A DNA stretch of 64,000 bases, from the NCBI GenBank assembly GCA_012932295.1, contig JAAONU010000001.1, forward strand, positions 55,835,693 through 55,899,692, in the 5' to 3' direction. Below are positions 44,711 to 58,200 of this stretch, piece after piece. The notes below the pieces were generated by a model. The model was not told the DNA's origin, searched no databases, and saw nothing but the letters and a program-made list of their open reading frames with translations. The stretch is from Cyclina sinensis. Its lineage: Eukaryota; Mollusca; Bivalvia; Venerida; Veneridae. How positions within the stretch are numbered: position 1 is the stretch's first letter; each line of letters opens with the position of its first letter. The position numbers and the translations under genes were made by a program.

Positions 44711-45028
44711 ACAAGGTCATCTTTTCAGTTATTCAAGGCTGATAACTGGTAAAAATCACAGAACCAGAGAATGCTAATGACATGCTCTTTACAACAGTCA
44801 TTTGCATGAAGTTTCTCAAATTAGCCACATCAAGGGTAAAAACAGTGGTAAAATTCATACAACCCCCCAGTGAATCGGTAGGGGACTAATAATCTTGAGG
44901 ATAAGCATTGAAATTTTCCATGTTTGTGACCATTAATGACTGGTTGCAAGTTACATTTCTGATAGTTTTCTTGGTATCTAAGAACAGATTTAACCTCATA
45001 CAGGAGATTAGTACACAGAACTGGAGAT

Positions 45029-45110
45029 CCAGGAAGCAGTCAGCAAGTGGGATTAATATAAGTTGTAAGAATCTGTTTCTCAACTGATGTTAAATAAAAT
45101 ACGTTTAATC
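45029..45110 (+). mobile_element. 3' module of SINE family 1
   Basis: CCAGGAAGCAGTCAGCAAGT, then AATATAAGTTGTAAGAATC and a TTAAATAAAATACGTTTAA end. It matches the 3' half of the SINE at 7123-7317. The tRNA-like head is missing or too decayed to see. Confidence 0.6.
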
Positions 45111-47569
45111 CAAAATTTCAGCAAATAAAAAGAGTACCCAGTCAGAACTATACTGTAAGAGCCGAAATTTCAAGTCTGGCAAATTCTACCAATTTGTGTG
45201 TAAGCTGCACATTCCATTGGACAATCCAACACTATTTATTACTATCAGCTGGACAAAATAAACAATCAACAACTTAATTAGTATACCATATTTGTATTTC
45301 ATTATTCAGTTAATTACTTACTGTACACAATAATAATGTTGCACATTATGAAAGATAAAATCTCAAAAAGAATGAAATCAGCGACACACACTACCTCGTA
45401 TTTACTTCCAACTGGCTTGCGATGATGCTGTCATGAGCCTTCCCACTTAAATTACTTTTCTTTGGTAAAACACGTTAGAATAATTCATCAATTAATTTGA
45501 TAAAATCATTTCATTAAAGTAGATAATATATTATATATGTGTTTTATGGTCACATATAGCAGATTAATCAAATACCTAATTCACCTAAACCCAGGTAAAC
45601 AAATAATTGTTTGATGTGGAACATGTACACAAAATTTGAAGGACACTAAAAACTCAATGTGTCAAGTTAAAGGTAAATACAGCCAGATATGCATCAATTA
45701 ACAATGAGGGACAGTTTACATCCAATATACATTAACTACACACTGTTATTTTTATTGCACATAATCATTCATTCATAACAACATGGGTAAAAACATGCAT
45801 GAAAATCTGTATACATGTGACAATGTGAACAATGCAATTACACGAGATTAACAACACATTAAACTGCAAATTATAACCTGCTACCATTTTCCTGTTTCTT
45901 CACAGCAGACAATATATCAAACCACACAGAATATAACCCGTGATATCAACTGAAAGCAAGAATTAGACAGAAAATCAGTAACATGTTAAAGCTTCTATCT
46001 TGAAGTTCTCATACCAACTTATACTTGTTAGACAGTGCCTTCAAATAGATTCTAACTTTAACAAAGCACAGGACTTCACAAGGTCAAGGATATACTTGTT
46101 AATGGAAGACGGTTAAAAAAAACTTGGCATAGCAAGTCTCTAGTTTATCTTAAAAAAGTAAGTTGTGTACATCTTGTCTTCAAAAGATGTGGTATTATGG
46201 TTTCATTTTAACTCAATGAAAATTACTGTGGTTGTTCCGTAGATTTTTCATGTGGTACTATATATGTGAATTCTACATCCAAAGACACATTATTATATTA
46301 TGTCATAATTCAAGAACACATGTGTCAACACTCATGAAATATGTATCAAACATATTCTTCTCATAAGGTTTGTGTTGTATTTCACATCTCCATTGTTTGA
46401 AAACTGTAGTTGTTTACTGCATAAGGTTGTATATAATACTGTATTATCTTTTTATATGCAAGGGCTGATAACACTAGATCATAATGACTGACCTTTGCAA
46501 AAAATTTATATTCTGCACATGTACTCTTTATGTAGATACTGTGTACCAAGCCTCATTCTTACTGGATGAAGTAACTGACAGCAAAAGGTCTGCTGAAGTA
46601 CTGTATGAATATCTTATATCCAAGGGCAGGTAACTCAAGACTACATCAGTCTATCCTTACAAGATGTGTCATGCACATCTACTCTCTATGTAGATATTGT
46701 GTACCAAGTTGAATTTCATCTGCATCAAATAGTAGAAAAGAAAAACCAAAAAAAATGCACCACACCATAATAGAACCCTTCAGACATAAAAACTCTTGAC
46801 AACTCTTATCAAAAAACAATTTGATGAAAGTAGATTCATTATTTTCAGTGACTGATGTACTGAAAACCAGAAAAGAGTGTGAATAATACTAGTATTACAC
46901 TTCAGTCTATTGCCTACTGATAAAAATAAAATAAAATCTGAGCCTTGGATAAAACACAGAAATGTTGCCCTATTATAGAATATTTACTGAGAGAAATCAG
47001 CTTAAACAGCAGAATGCTTTAAAACGTTTACATTGTACATAACTACATTTATCTACTGAGATCAAAGAGGAAACAAAAAGCTCTGGAACACATTACTTAT
47101 CAGTTAAGCAAACAGTTTTAAATGAAATCTGAGAAAAGATGCCTTTATACTTGATTTTTCATTAGTACTTGACTTAAGAATCAAACATTTTATCACAATT
47201 AGTTGCAGGACTTCAACCACAATATTTTTTCATTACCACACGTCATTCTTCATATATTTATATAAACAAACCAAGTTTTAGTTCCCAATACAAATATATC
47301 TTTAGATTCTAAATGAAATATTTTTTTAGTGCATCAGGGTTAGTCAGGGTTAGCCTTGTGTCTGTAATAACCTGCGAAACACATGATAATTAAAACACAG
47401 AAAGTAATCACTGGAGTAATTAAAAGCATACTTAATGAATAATACTTCATCCTTGAAAATAAGCAATGAGAATTTTACAAGATGAAAGTAATGAAATACA
47501 TGTACACTGGTTTAGCACTTCATATCATTTTACAAGACCAGTCTTACAGTATCTCAATTCTCATTAAAA
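45111..47569. other. Intergenic, nothing coding seen
   Basis: AT-rich sequence between the convergent genes. A direct repeat pair around 46515-46545 and 46675-46710 (TATGTAGATACTGTGTACCA and TATGTAGATATTGTGTACCA) suggests an old tandem-core element. Confidence 0.5.
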
Positions 47570-47577
47570 GAAAAACT

Positions 47578-48604
47578 TAGGGATGTCAACCAATAACTAA
47601 ATCGGTATCTGGATATCCATAGAGACTATTCGGATACTATCCAGATCCTCACATAAAATTGACGACTATACAATTTCAATGTTACAATTTCTATGCCAAA
47701 CATCTGACATCTGTTTTACAGATTGTTCTGGTAATCCTATTACAGGCGGTAAGAAAATTTTACAAAAATAATGACTTTTTTGTATCATTACGTGTAAATC
47801 AAGTTAATAAAACAGAGACATGTTGTTTACTGTTTTTATTTTCCTCGTGGCCCTGTATTTTCCCGCCAAAACACACGTGCATTAAGTCCAAGTGTCTAAC
47901 AAAAATGTCATGTGTCATGGTTTTTTTAACATGGTCTTTTTTTAAATACGGTATACTATGTAATTTAAAAATATCATTTATATATGACAGATCAAAACGC
48001 TGTTTAATTTGTATCCTCCTCTATGTCACATTATCTTTTATATCGGTACATGTATTTATGCAGCTTACTTGACTATGTGAGCACCAACAAAATAAGACAA
48101 TAAAATGATTTCAAATGTGTTTGAAGTTTTAAGTAGATTTAATATTTAGTAAATCGTTGATTGGATACATCATTTGAGTACTCACATTTGGATATTCTTT
48201 TAGTCTTCTGTTAAAACTATTATAGAATCATTTGCGGCCGTTAACTGGCATGTTTGACATCGCTATTTGATTAACAAGCAGGCAAGATATTCTAGTATAG
48301 GTTCTATAAATATTATGGATTAAAATAATTGATACACAGTGGGATGTTGCGTTTGAACCCAGCAGTTTGCAAGAAGGATAAACACATTAAAGGGAGTGTG
48401 ACAGACAATAAACCAATCAAGGGATATGCAGCGGGCAGTCAACAGACATGATTTTGTTTAGCGTTATGAAATTGCCAATTTAATTTTGCCAGTGTCTGAA
48501 TTTTCTTATCAAAGTTAAATTTCACTGTTATTTTTCATTTTGTATACGAATATACGGATAGCATATTAGTATCTGGATTACTCGGATACTCAATGACATC
48601 CATA
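47578..48604. mobile_element. hAT-like non-autonomous element
   Basis: Ends TAGGGATGTCA (47578) and its near-complement TGACATCCATA (to 48604), 10 of 11 matching. They are flanked by GAAAAACT (47570-47577) and GAAAAAAT (48605-48612), an 8-bp duplication with one mismatch, as expected for hAT elements. No transposase is recognisable inside. Confidence 0.5.
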
Positions 48605-48612
48605 GAAAAAAT

Positions 48613-51239
48613 ACATAAACCAGCATGTTTAACATTAGATCATGCATTTCCAAAGAAAAATATTACAGACAGTAAAGTCATTTTGAGATGATCTTTTTTA
48701 ATATATAGTAACATATTATATTTTCTCTTCTCTGATTACAGCATATAAAGACATTGTATACTGCAATTTATTCAGACATACCTCTAGCACACTTATAATT
48801 AAATGATATGCACATAAGTTTTATACCTTGATATTAATTAGCTGTATTTGTAGAAATAACAAGGGAAGTGAACATATGAAACTAAATTATTTTGCAATAA
48901 AAATAACTTGAAATATTTCTTACAAATAAGGAAAACGGAAAGGAACTACAAAAACAGAAGCCTTATTGTAGTAAAATCACGAAGCATACACACATCTAAG
49001 GGTAGGGGGATGGTCTGAATGTACAATGATTAAGAAACTAAATACTGAGCAAGTGGCTAGCTTATTAAGCTGACACTGAACTAACACACCTGTCCTTTGC
49101 AACACCTACCTCCTCCAAAGACATCAAGGGAAGTCATAGATTTTTCAACAGTAATTTCAAAATTGCACAGGTGTAAAATAACACACAACAAAAAAAAGGA
49201 AACAAACAAAACAAACAATTTAATTAAGGAAGAAAAAGATAAAGCAGAAGTAATTTCATGTACTATAAGCACTTTACAATATAACACAGTTACTTAAATT
49301 TTAGGTTTATAACTTCTAAATATGAAATAACATCAGACAAGTATAATGCTTTTAAGTTGAATCACAGCTCTAGGTTGATTGCTATATACATGTGACTCTT
49401 AATGACCGCTGACTCAATAAGTCATTCATCTACATATTGTCAGCATCTTTTAAAATGGTTGTCACAAGATATACAGTTTCTAGTTTCCGTAATTTCTGCA
49501 TAAAAATGTTGTGTATTTACTAGTTATCTAAACCTAAAGCAACCCTGCTGGCATAAAAATCAAAGTTGCCTCCTACAAGAACTTAAGGTATATGAAAGGA
49601 TTACTCAATATAGAACCCACATTTTGTCCAGAATCATCAATGGGTAGTAACATATTTAAACATGTAAACAGATCTGAACATCTGTAGGAAATGAAAAAGT
49701 AGAAAAGAAATCATGAGAAATTTATGAAGTTAACTGTAAAAAAAAAATCTGAATTTAGAAAACCTGTAATCATTTCTTTTATAAATTGTAGGTTTAGAAA
49801 GAATTCCTCCACAAAAACATTTGACATTAAACCTTTCAGATACAGCATACCTATACTTTGAATATCTTCGTTATTTGTGTTACTGATATATTTTCCAATC
49901 AATGTTTGTATGAAGGCAACACAGAAAAGTAACTTATAAAGGTTTGACAAGACAGCAGACAAGAGCAGAGATACATGTCGTTAATACATCACTTACACTA
50001 TAACACTGAGAACCTAATTATATCTAGGTCTATAACCACTGGTTATTTATATGAAATGAAAATAGCAGTTGGATGATAACCCAATATCTGTAAGTTTTGA
50101 AAATCTATTTCTGATGTGAATAAATCTATTTCAGATATCTACTTCATAGAAGAGACAATTTGAACATACTAATGGTGAATAACAAAGAGAAACAAAATAA
50201 AAATTGATAATGGATTTACAAGTCTGTTTTAATTCTATAGCTATATTCAATGTAATATGTCCATTTAAGTAAACATGCACACTTGAAGGCCACTAAGCAG
50301 ATGAATAAATCAGTGCCTGTATACATGAAGTTACTTTAGTCCATCAAGAAAATTACATGGTGTGTCATGAAAATTACAGTGTGTATTAAGTTCAGGGACA
50401 TTCAGTTCAGCGAGTGAACATTATGTGATGACTATACATTGTACTTTAAACCATGAAAATAATGACTATGATTTTCTGTGAAGAAAATGGGTTCCTGAAT
50501 CAGTTATCTGTTATCTTTCTTCACTACATTTAACATTTCCATACCCTCTCTGCTCATCTCAATCAAAAGACAATTCTCTCTTCAATTTTACAATAAATTA
50601 CACAAGCTAATCATTTTAACTGACCTAATCTATGTTACTAGATAAATGTATAAATAATTCAAACAGTATACCCTTGTTACAATAAGTTTAGCACTAAAAG
50701 CAGATTTCAAAATCAAAAGTACTATTCATTCATTCACCCCATACAATCTGTCAGATAGTTGACTGTGACCAAAGTATAACCATTGGTACAGCAGTATTAT
50801 CTTTTACCCAGTTTCTTATTCACCAAAATAAGAAAAAAAATGTTACGATATTTATGAAAAGCGAGACCACTTCATTAAATATTGAGCCGTTATATCCAGA
50901 GCAGAACAGGATAACAGATACCCCTCCCACTATCTTTAAGTGGTTTACAAAACAGAACTAACCAGATCAAACAATTTCCAAATACTCCTAACAAATCTAG
51001 GATGTGATAGCATAACCGAGTAAACTCATTTTGAAGCTTAAGCTATAGAATATTAGTAATACACTTAGCGTAAACAACACAAATGTTTGCATAAAGCACT
51101 GACTGTTAAGTCCATATTAGCATGTATGCATTTGTGTCCATGGGATGGTTGAAAGCTGTGGAAGCATGTCACTTGTGTCTGGAGGGCTTGTACAGATAAG
51201 GGGGTGTGTCCTCTCCTGACAGAGCTGCCTATAGAGATC
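48613..51239. other. Intergenic, nothing coding seen
   Basis: AT-rich sequence downstream of LIN54 without frames or repeats that I can support. Confidence 0.5.
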
Positions 51240-52093
51240 TACTATGCACTACAGGAACTTTATTCAGCCCGTATCATCTGGATCTGGCGCTGAAATTTGT
51301 AAAACAGACTCAACTTTGAAATTATTAATATAAACAAGAGATGTCTGTAAGACAGCTAAAGCTTAACTATTCGAATTATGCTAGATGAAAGCAATGTTAT
51401 ACACAGTGCAGGGGAAGTCATTAGATGTTTGGTTAATGTACCAATTACAAACTTTTAACTCATAAACTTACAACCTGAAAGAAGTATATAAAACTTTTAA
51501 CATTTTATTAGTTGTAGAGATGGACACTAGTTCTTAACATTCTAACCTAGATTTTCTAAGTCTAAAATTAGCATAAATTAGCAGAAATTACTGTTGACAG
51601 AGTTATTTGACCTGTCAGAGTTATGCTCCTTGTTACAGGAAGTAAGCATGTGAAGTTTGAAGCAAATATAGCCTTTCATTAAAATTTTAAAGAACACCGA
51701 CATGAGTGGTATAGCTCATACGATTCTCTGAATAGTCAAGCTAAAAACTGACTGGACATATAACAGATATATTAATCAACGAAGTCTCAATGCATCATGG
51801 GCAATTACTTTATAAGAGGCTAAAACAATTCTTTCTGTTGTCATCAAGGTGTTCCAACAATGGAGATTTCCTTTATAAAGAAGCTGAAAAAAAAACCCAA
51901 CTTTATAACATCATTTACCTTTACCTTACTACAGATAACTAACAACCTTAACCTCAATGCCTTGTGATTGTAGTCTCTATAGTATTTATAATTCCTTCAG
52001 TAAGTTTTCCAATGGTAACCCCTATATTTGTTTAAAGCATAGTCTCAATTTAACTGGCTAGTCTTTTTTTAGAAAATTACTAAGACTTATTAG
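51240..52093 (-). other. LIN54: Putative LIN54 3' UTR
   Basis: Runs from the LIN54 stop to an AATAAA on the minus strand at 51264-51259. It also holds a possible alternative terminal exon starting at 51289 (see findings). The extent is inferred. Confidence 0.45.
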
Positions 52094-52283
52094 TTAAGAT
52101 AAGCCACCTTTAGTTCTGTTAGCAGATTCAATGATTTGCATTAAACATCTTCCAAACTCTTCTATAACCATTCTCTCCTGTACAACAGCTGGCATCTTCT
52201 GTCTATCTGCTTCCTCAGCCTGGGCTAACAAACATGCACATGTTGCTTCCACAACCTCTGACGTCACAAATGAGAATGGAAGT
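52094..52283 (-). CDS. LIN54: LIN54 last coding exon
   Basis: [28 protein letters not shown] and [13 protein letters not shown], then RTKGGLS and stop TAA at 52096-52094. A GT at 52107-52106 inside the exon could serve as an alternative donor. Confidence 0.93.
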
Positions 52284-55200
52284 CTGAAAATATGAGGTTA
52301 ATTTGAAAAAAAATCCACAAAACGAGCTTTAAATTCATGTAAAGCTCAATTCATTAAACTTTTTAATCAGAAATAAATAAATGAGAACATTCACTAGTTA
52401 ATGAACTGTCCCAAAAACTGGACTTATACAGAGGCTTCTTATCTGTTGTTTCTTTATGCCAAAAGCCTTTTCCTTCTGTCAGTTACGGTGGTTTTGGAAT
52501 AAAACAGTATCTATATATTTATATCATAAATGTTTGTTGATTTTAGGTTAAGATCGTTCAAGTTAATTGTGGATTTAACTGACCAAACAGCTCTAAAACC
52601 TGTCTGCTACAATTTGGATCAAGACTATGTTACAAGACTATGTAGACAATTTGTTAAATTGCACTCTACATGATGTCTACAATTATGAAATGCTCAACAA
52701 ACAATCTACATAATAAAATACAAATAATTTCATTGAATATGAGAAGTACTGTATAAAGAGGCTATCTGCTTATAAAGATATTACTATTTCTCAATGAACT
52801 GTATAGTTACTACAAAGGTGTGTTACAAAGACTTCATTTTCATCATTTATTATCAAAACTAGTAAAAATGGAGAAATGACAAGAGTATTTGTTGAAAAGA
52901 AAGAAAAAGAAGTGAAACCAATGAAACCAATTTACCTTTCTCCTGTGAGAGAGGACACAGGTTTAGAAGGCAGGTCAGATATTTGTGAAGACAGTTTAGT
53001 TTTAGCCGCCGTTTGTTGCTGTACCCGTACTTCTGCTGCGTCCGCCAAATGCATTAAAGTTTTACGCTCTGGACTCTCCTCAAAATTTTTACAACCAATG
53101 CATTTACATGATGAACTGCACATTATCTTTGCCTGTAAGTATATACATGTAGAAAACTGTTTTACAATGCTTTAGAATGTTTGCCTAAATATTTGTTCTC
53201 CATTTACTCCTCCCGATATTTAAAAAAAAAAAAATTAAACAACCTTCAAACTGTCCTTTAACCATAAAAGTCTTGTGAAAATTAAATAAATATGAATCTT
53301 TTAATTAACAAGACCTGTCGTTGTGAACGGACATATGCCCCCAAATGTGACCTTGACCTCTGAGCTGGACACCTGATTCTTGCGCGTGACACGTTGAAAA
53401 CATGTCCAACACATTTATGCCAAGTCATTTTAAAATACATCCTGGAATGACAGAATTGTTGACTGGACAGGACCATCGATGCACTTTTATGAAAATTTCC
53501 TTTCAAGTCCAAGTGTGACCGTGACCTTTGACCTACAAACCTGGGTCTTGCATATGACACATACTCTGAATGTGCCACACATTTATGCAAAATTACTTCA
53601 AAATCTATCTATGACTGACGAAGTTATGGACTGCACAAAAAGTGGACAGATGGACAGACAATTCAAAAACTATATGCCTCCCTTCAGAGGCATAAAACTG
53701 TCAATAAATACTAAATTTAGTATTAAAAAGCTTTAAACTTTTTTAAGAGACTAAATCAGTGATAAAAATGCATTTGTTGCATTAATGAAATGATCTGGTT
53801 GAACATCAGATTTCATGTAAACAGCACAGATTAGCTGTCAACAATGTATGCAGTTGAATTCAAAGAATCAATTACAAACATGTGTCAAAACTATGAGGAT
53901 TATTGAAAATTGAGTCCCTCATCATACATTGTACATAGTGCCAAGCTTTACACAACTTAGAGTCTGTGTTAGAGATAATGGGTAAGAAGTGTCAGCTGTT
54001 TATTATGGATTTTTAAACACAGAATACAGCTCAAATGACAATTATTTTTCGAGTGCTGATTTTTGTTACTGATTAAAGGTGCACTAATTCAGATACTTGT
54101 TATTTGTTGACATTCTTACCTCATAACATTCACAATAGTTTTTGAGACAACCCGATCTTTTACAGTTACATCCTTTATTATGCCGCCTGTCTTTCTCTCC
54201 TGATCTACCTTTCCCTGAAGAAAACATTACATTCTTTGTCAAATTACAATCATCAGAAACTTCTGAGGAAATTTATACAAGTTCCTATCTAACGTGTTTA
54301 TTTTCTATGACTTTTATTCAAGTCTTCTAAATTTACATGAAATTTATTTATAACAGCAAGATTTACAGAGAGATTATTCTCCCAATACCCTAGTCCTCTC
54401 CTATATTACAAGAATGAAAGCCGTCAAAGAGAGTGATCAGTATTCCGTCAGAATCCAACTCATACACTAGACGCAGTTGAAGCGACAGTCAGGCTTATTT
54501 TAAGTTTGGTATGTGTACGCGTTCTGGTCAACGTGTTTGTTTTAATATATTTGACATCTTGATTTGTACAAATAATTAAAGCTTCAATTCCTTTCATCTG
54601 CAGATGATAATTAATGTATCTAACCATATATTAGCACATTTAATAATAGATGTGACAAGAGATGGAATGTTACCAATCTTTGGATGGAATGCTAATGGGT
54701 TTCTCTCCAGACATGCTTTAATGGCCCTGGACCGATCTTCTTCATGCTCAAGGTTGTTGGCACAGTTTGTACAGTTACAACTATGACAAAATTCACCATT
54801 TGCAAAACAATCACAGTAACTGAAAACAAAGATAAAATTTAAACAGCTATACTAGAACCTCTGCTAGGGCTGAACAGTTATTTGAAGACAATATTGTAAA
54901 ACAATGTGCTTACAACACATGATGCGAGACAGTACAATAATACCATGCAAGTGAGTTAAGCCAACTACATGTAATTTTTCCTTAAAAGCATTTTCAAGAA
55001 TCAGATAAACACAAGCCAAGTATGCCTCGTCACTAAGGTCAATCCCTAGATCACATCTGAGAACTCATGAAAAATTCCATATATAGTCACTGATTATTTA
55101 CTTCGTTTACATACATTTGGAAATAAAGCTTATTTCACAGACAACAGTAGAAACTGAGGGAGACTACTTACAGTTTTAAGCACTGAGACTTTGTACAATT

Positions 55201-58200
55201 ACAAGGTTTTCTCTGTCTAGCTCCACCACTACCATCCAATGAAGCCCTGGAATGTATTGAAATATTGGCATATATTGTCTGGAAGTATGTGAATAGCAAC
55301 AGCTAACAAATGACTCTCAAAACTCTCTTACTGGCCATTCCAGTAACAGACAAGTAGAAGGACCAACCTTAACAGAATTTCTCCATTATGCCTTCCTTGG
55401 GTGGGATACATGTTTCACTGGTCCTTTTCCAAAACTATAGATGAACAAAAACTATATACATACAAGATTAATACAATCCCTACAGGTTTGGTAGCACTTC
55501 TTAATTGTCAAAATTTTTTTTTTTTATTTTGTGCCATTTCACAGTTGAGCAGTGTTAGTTGGTAGTTTATCAAACATTTCCTTTGAAGAGCCATGATTAG
55601 GCTGGTGTCTTCAGTTACAAACTGCAACTTTTTCATAAAAAGTTACAGGGTGTAACAGGGTTCAACCACAAGCCAGTAAGACATCATGATATTGCTGTGT
55701 GCCAAACCACTTCATCCTAGAAACATATGGAAACATGAATAAACAGAAATCAAAGACAAGGAAATTGTAATAATGTTAAAAGTATGCATGCATCAACTCA
55801 CCCATTGACGTTTTTACTTTGTGTATTAGCACTAAGAGCTGGATTATTACTGGCTATTGGGACATAGTCTGCCCGTGCTTGTTTGGCTTGTATCTCTGAT
55901 GTGTTGCTGGCAGTGACTGTTGTAGCTGCCGGCTTCGCCTGTATCTGCTGCTGGATCTGTAGAGAATGACAAGGATTACGTAACTGTGACGAGCAGAACT
56001 AATCTAAAAAAGTAAGATGTTTCAAGTACTTTAATTTACAAGCCTTAAATCTATTTCAACTGAACCTGCTTGCAATTTTAACCAGACTTAAGAGTATAGT
56101 GCTGCACTATGGTGATAAACAAAAAGGCCAACTTAGGTGATCTACTTTTTCAAATCTATAAAAGTAGCTTCTAAACTGTCTCAATTTCATAAAAGTTTTG
56201 TTTTTCTACATATATTTGATAATTTTTACCTGTGACAAGTAAGAGGCAGGCACTAATGCAAATCCCTGAACACCTTGTGTGCTACTTTGCCCTGTAGACA
56301 GGAAGGTTGTTCCACTGGGCGCTATCTGGGCTAATGTTCCTGACCCGGCAGGAAGTGATGTACGTATAATCTGCGTGCCAGGTGCCACACTAACTGCAGG
56401 TGCAGGACGTATAGCAACCTGGTTAGAGGCAGCTGGAAGTATAATTCTCTGCATGGATGTACCACTGGGGCGGGAAGCAGCCTGAAATTTACAAAAGCAT
56501 ATGTAAAGAAAAATGGGATTAACTTATAATCTTGTCTATATAAATTGCTTATAAATGGACCTAATGTACTAAGAAATTGTACATTTTTTTTTTAATTTCC
56601 TATACAGGTCAGTTTTTCTGATAACAAAAGGAAACCCAGTTAGCTTACAATAAGTCTGGTATCGTGCTATTTCATTGCTGAAAAAAGAAGTGCTCAGAAA
56701 TGCATACTATTCTGAGTTCCCCGACCTAAACTGTAATTTTTAATTCAGTTTACACAACACTTGCTAGCCAGAAAGAATCCTATAGAATGACTCTACCTAC
56801 CTGAAGAATTGTGAACATGAAAGTCTGTAAAAGCCACTGCCAAAGAATCGATTCCCTGATGCAGCTGTCAAAGGTTGTATTTATACAAATATAGGAAGGT
56901 GTGCACTAGACTGTAATACATCCCCTCTTGCAAAGTTTATCATTTATGATGATGAATGGTATTGTGTATTTTTTTTAATCAGACAGAAATCTTGAAAGAT
57001 TCATTTTCATTTAATTTTTATAACTAAGTCCGGAAGAGTCATCCTAAACGAGCCCCCATCTTACGAGCATGACAGTCCGTAACAGTAAGATGCAATGCAT
57101 CTTAGAATACACAACCAAGAGGAGAATTCAAACTCCAATCTCCTATGTGACAGGCCAACTCTAACCACTGAGCCAAAGAATCAATGCCCTGATGCAGTTG
57201 TCAAAGGTTGTATCTATACAATTATAAGTAAGTGTGCACTAGACCGTAACACAATATAAAATAAAAAGTAGGGCTGTTGCAGTATTCACTGTACTGCAGA
57301 ATACAACTGTTTTAAGTGACTTTCCTACAATAAACTATGGTGTTCTGCCTTTCATAGTGGTATACTACAAATATAGGCTAAAATTCAGTAGGATCTTTCA
57401 TGAAATTCCTGAAACACAGCAGAGTAGAATAATGCTCACTTGACCCTGAGGCAGGCTTTGACTTACTTGAACTTGCTTTAGAATTAAGCTTGCATGGGGG
57501 TAACCTACATGTCCTATAGCTTACCGGTTCCATCGCTAGTATTCTTGACTTATGTGTGACAGTGTTTGTATAGTACACAGGATTCAGTTTCATGTCGTAT
57601 TGTAACATTAAGTGCTCCCATATTCTGCCCTATGCCTTCTTGCTGGGCAAAATTTTGTAGTCAAGAAAGCTGTCATTGGCAATGTTGTTTATTTTTTACT
57701 GGTTGCTGCTGAACACTCAAACATATTGAAAACATGAACAAAAGTACCTATAAAACAAATGCTTGCTGTAACGGATTCAGAACTATCTGAATGAAATATA
57801 CTTCTCCAACAATAAAATGATGAAAAATGATGCATACTTTCACAGCATGATCTTAAAATGTCACAGATCAATCAAACACTACCACAAACAAGAGGGCCAA
57901 GATGGCCCTATATCGCTCACCTGAGAATCATTGCACAGAAACATAAAAATCAGGATGTAAGTTAGTAGGTCAAGGCCAAGATCATTCACGGTCAAAGATT
58001 TAATCTGCATGCAAAATTATCTAATGTTTCATTGTTGTAGCTGAACAGAACGTCTTTTAAGAATAGGCCCTGTGACCTATTTTTTGACCCTGGATGACCC
58101 ATATACAATCCCATCCTAGATTTTATCAAGACAAACATTCTGACCAAATATTAGGAAAATCGGAAGAACTAGAACTGTGTCCATAGGACACGGATGCCCC

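Noticed and set aside
44277..44720. 147-codon minus-strand frame downstream of TRPM
   Set aside because: Periodic and overlapping the ~125-bp repeat units; no known motif; the opposite strand is similarly open.
47659..48072. 137-codon plus-strand frame, hydrophobic and Cys-rich
   Set aside because: Lies inside the hAT-like element, has AT-driven composition (Phe, Ile, Leu, Cys, Lys) and no transposase or membrane-protein signature that I recognise.
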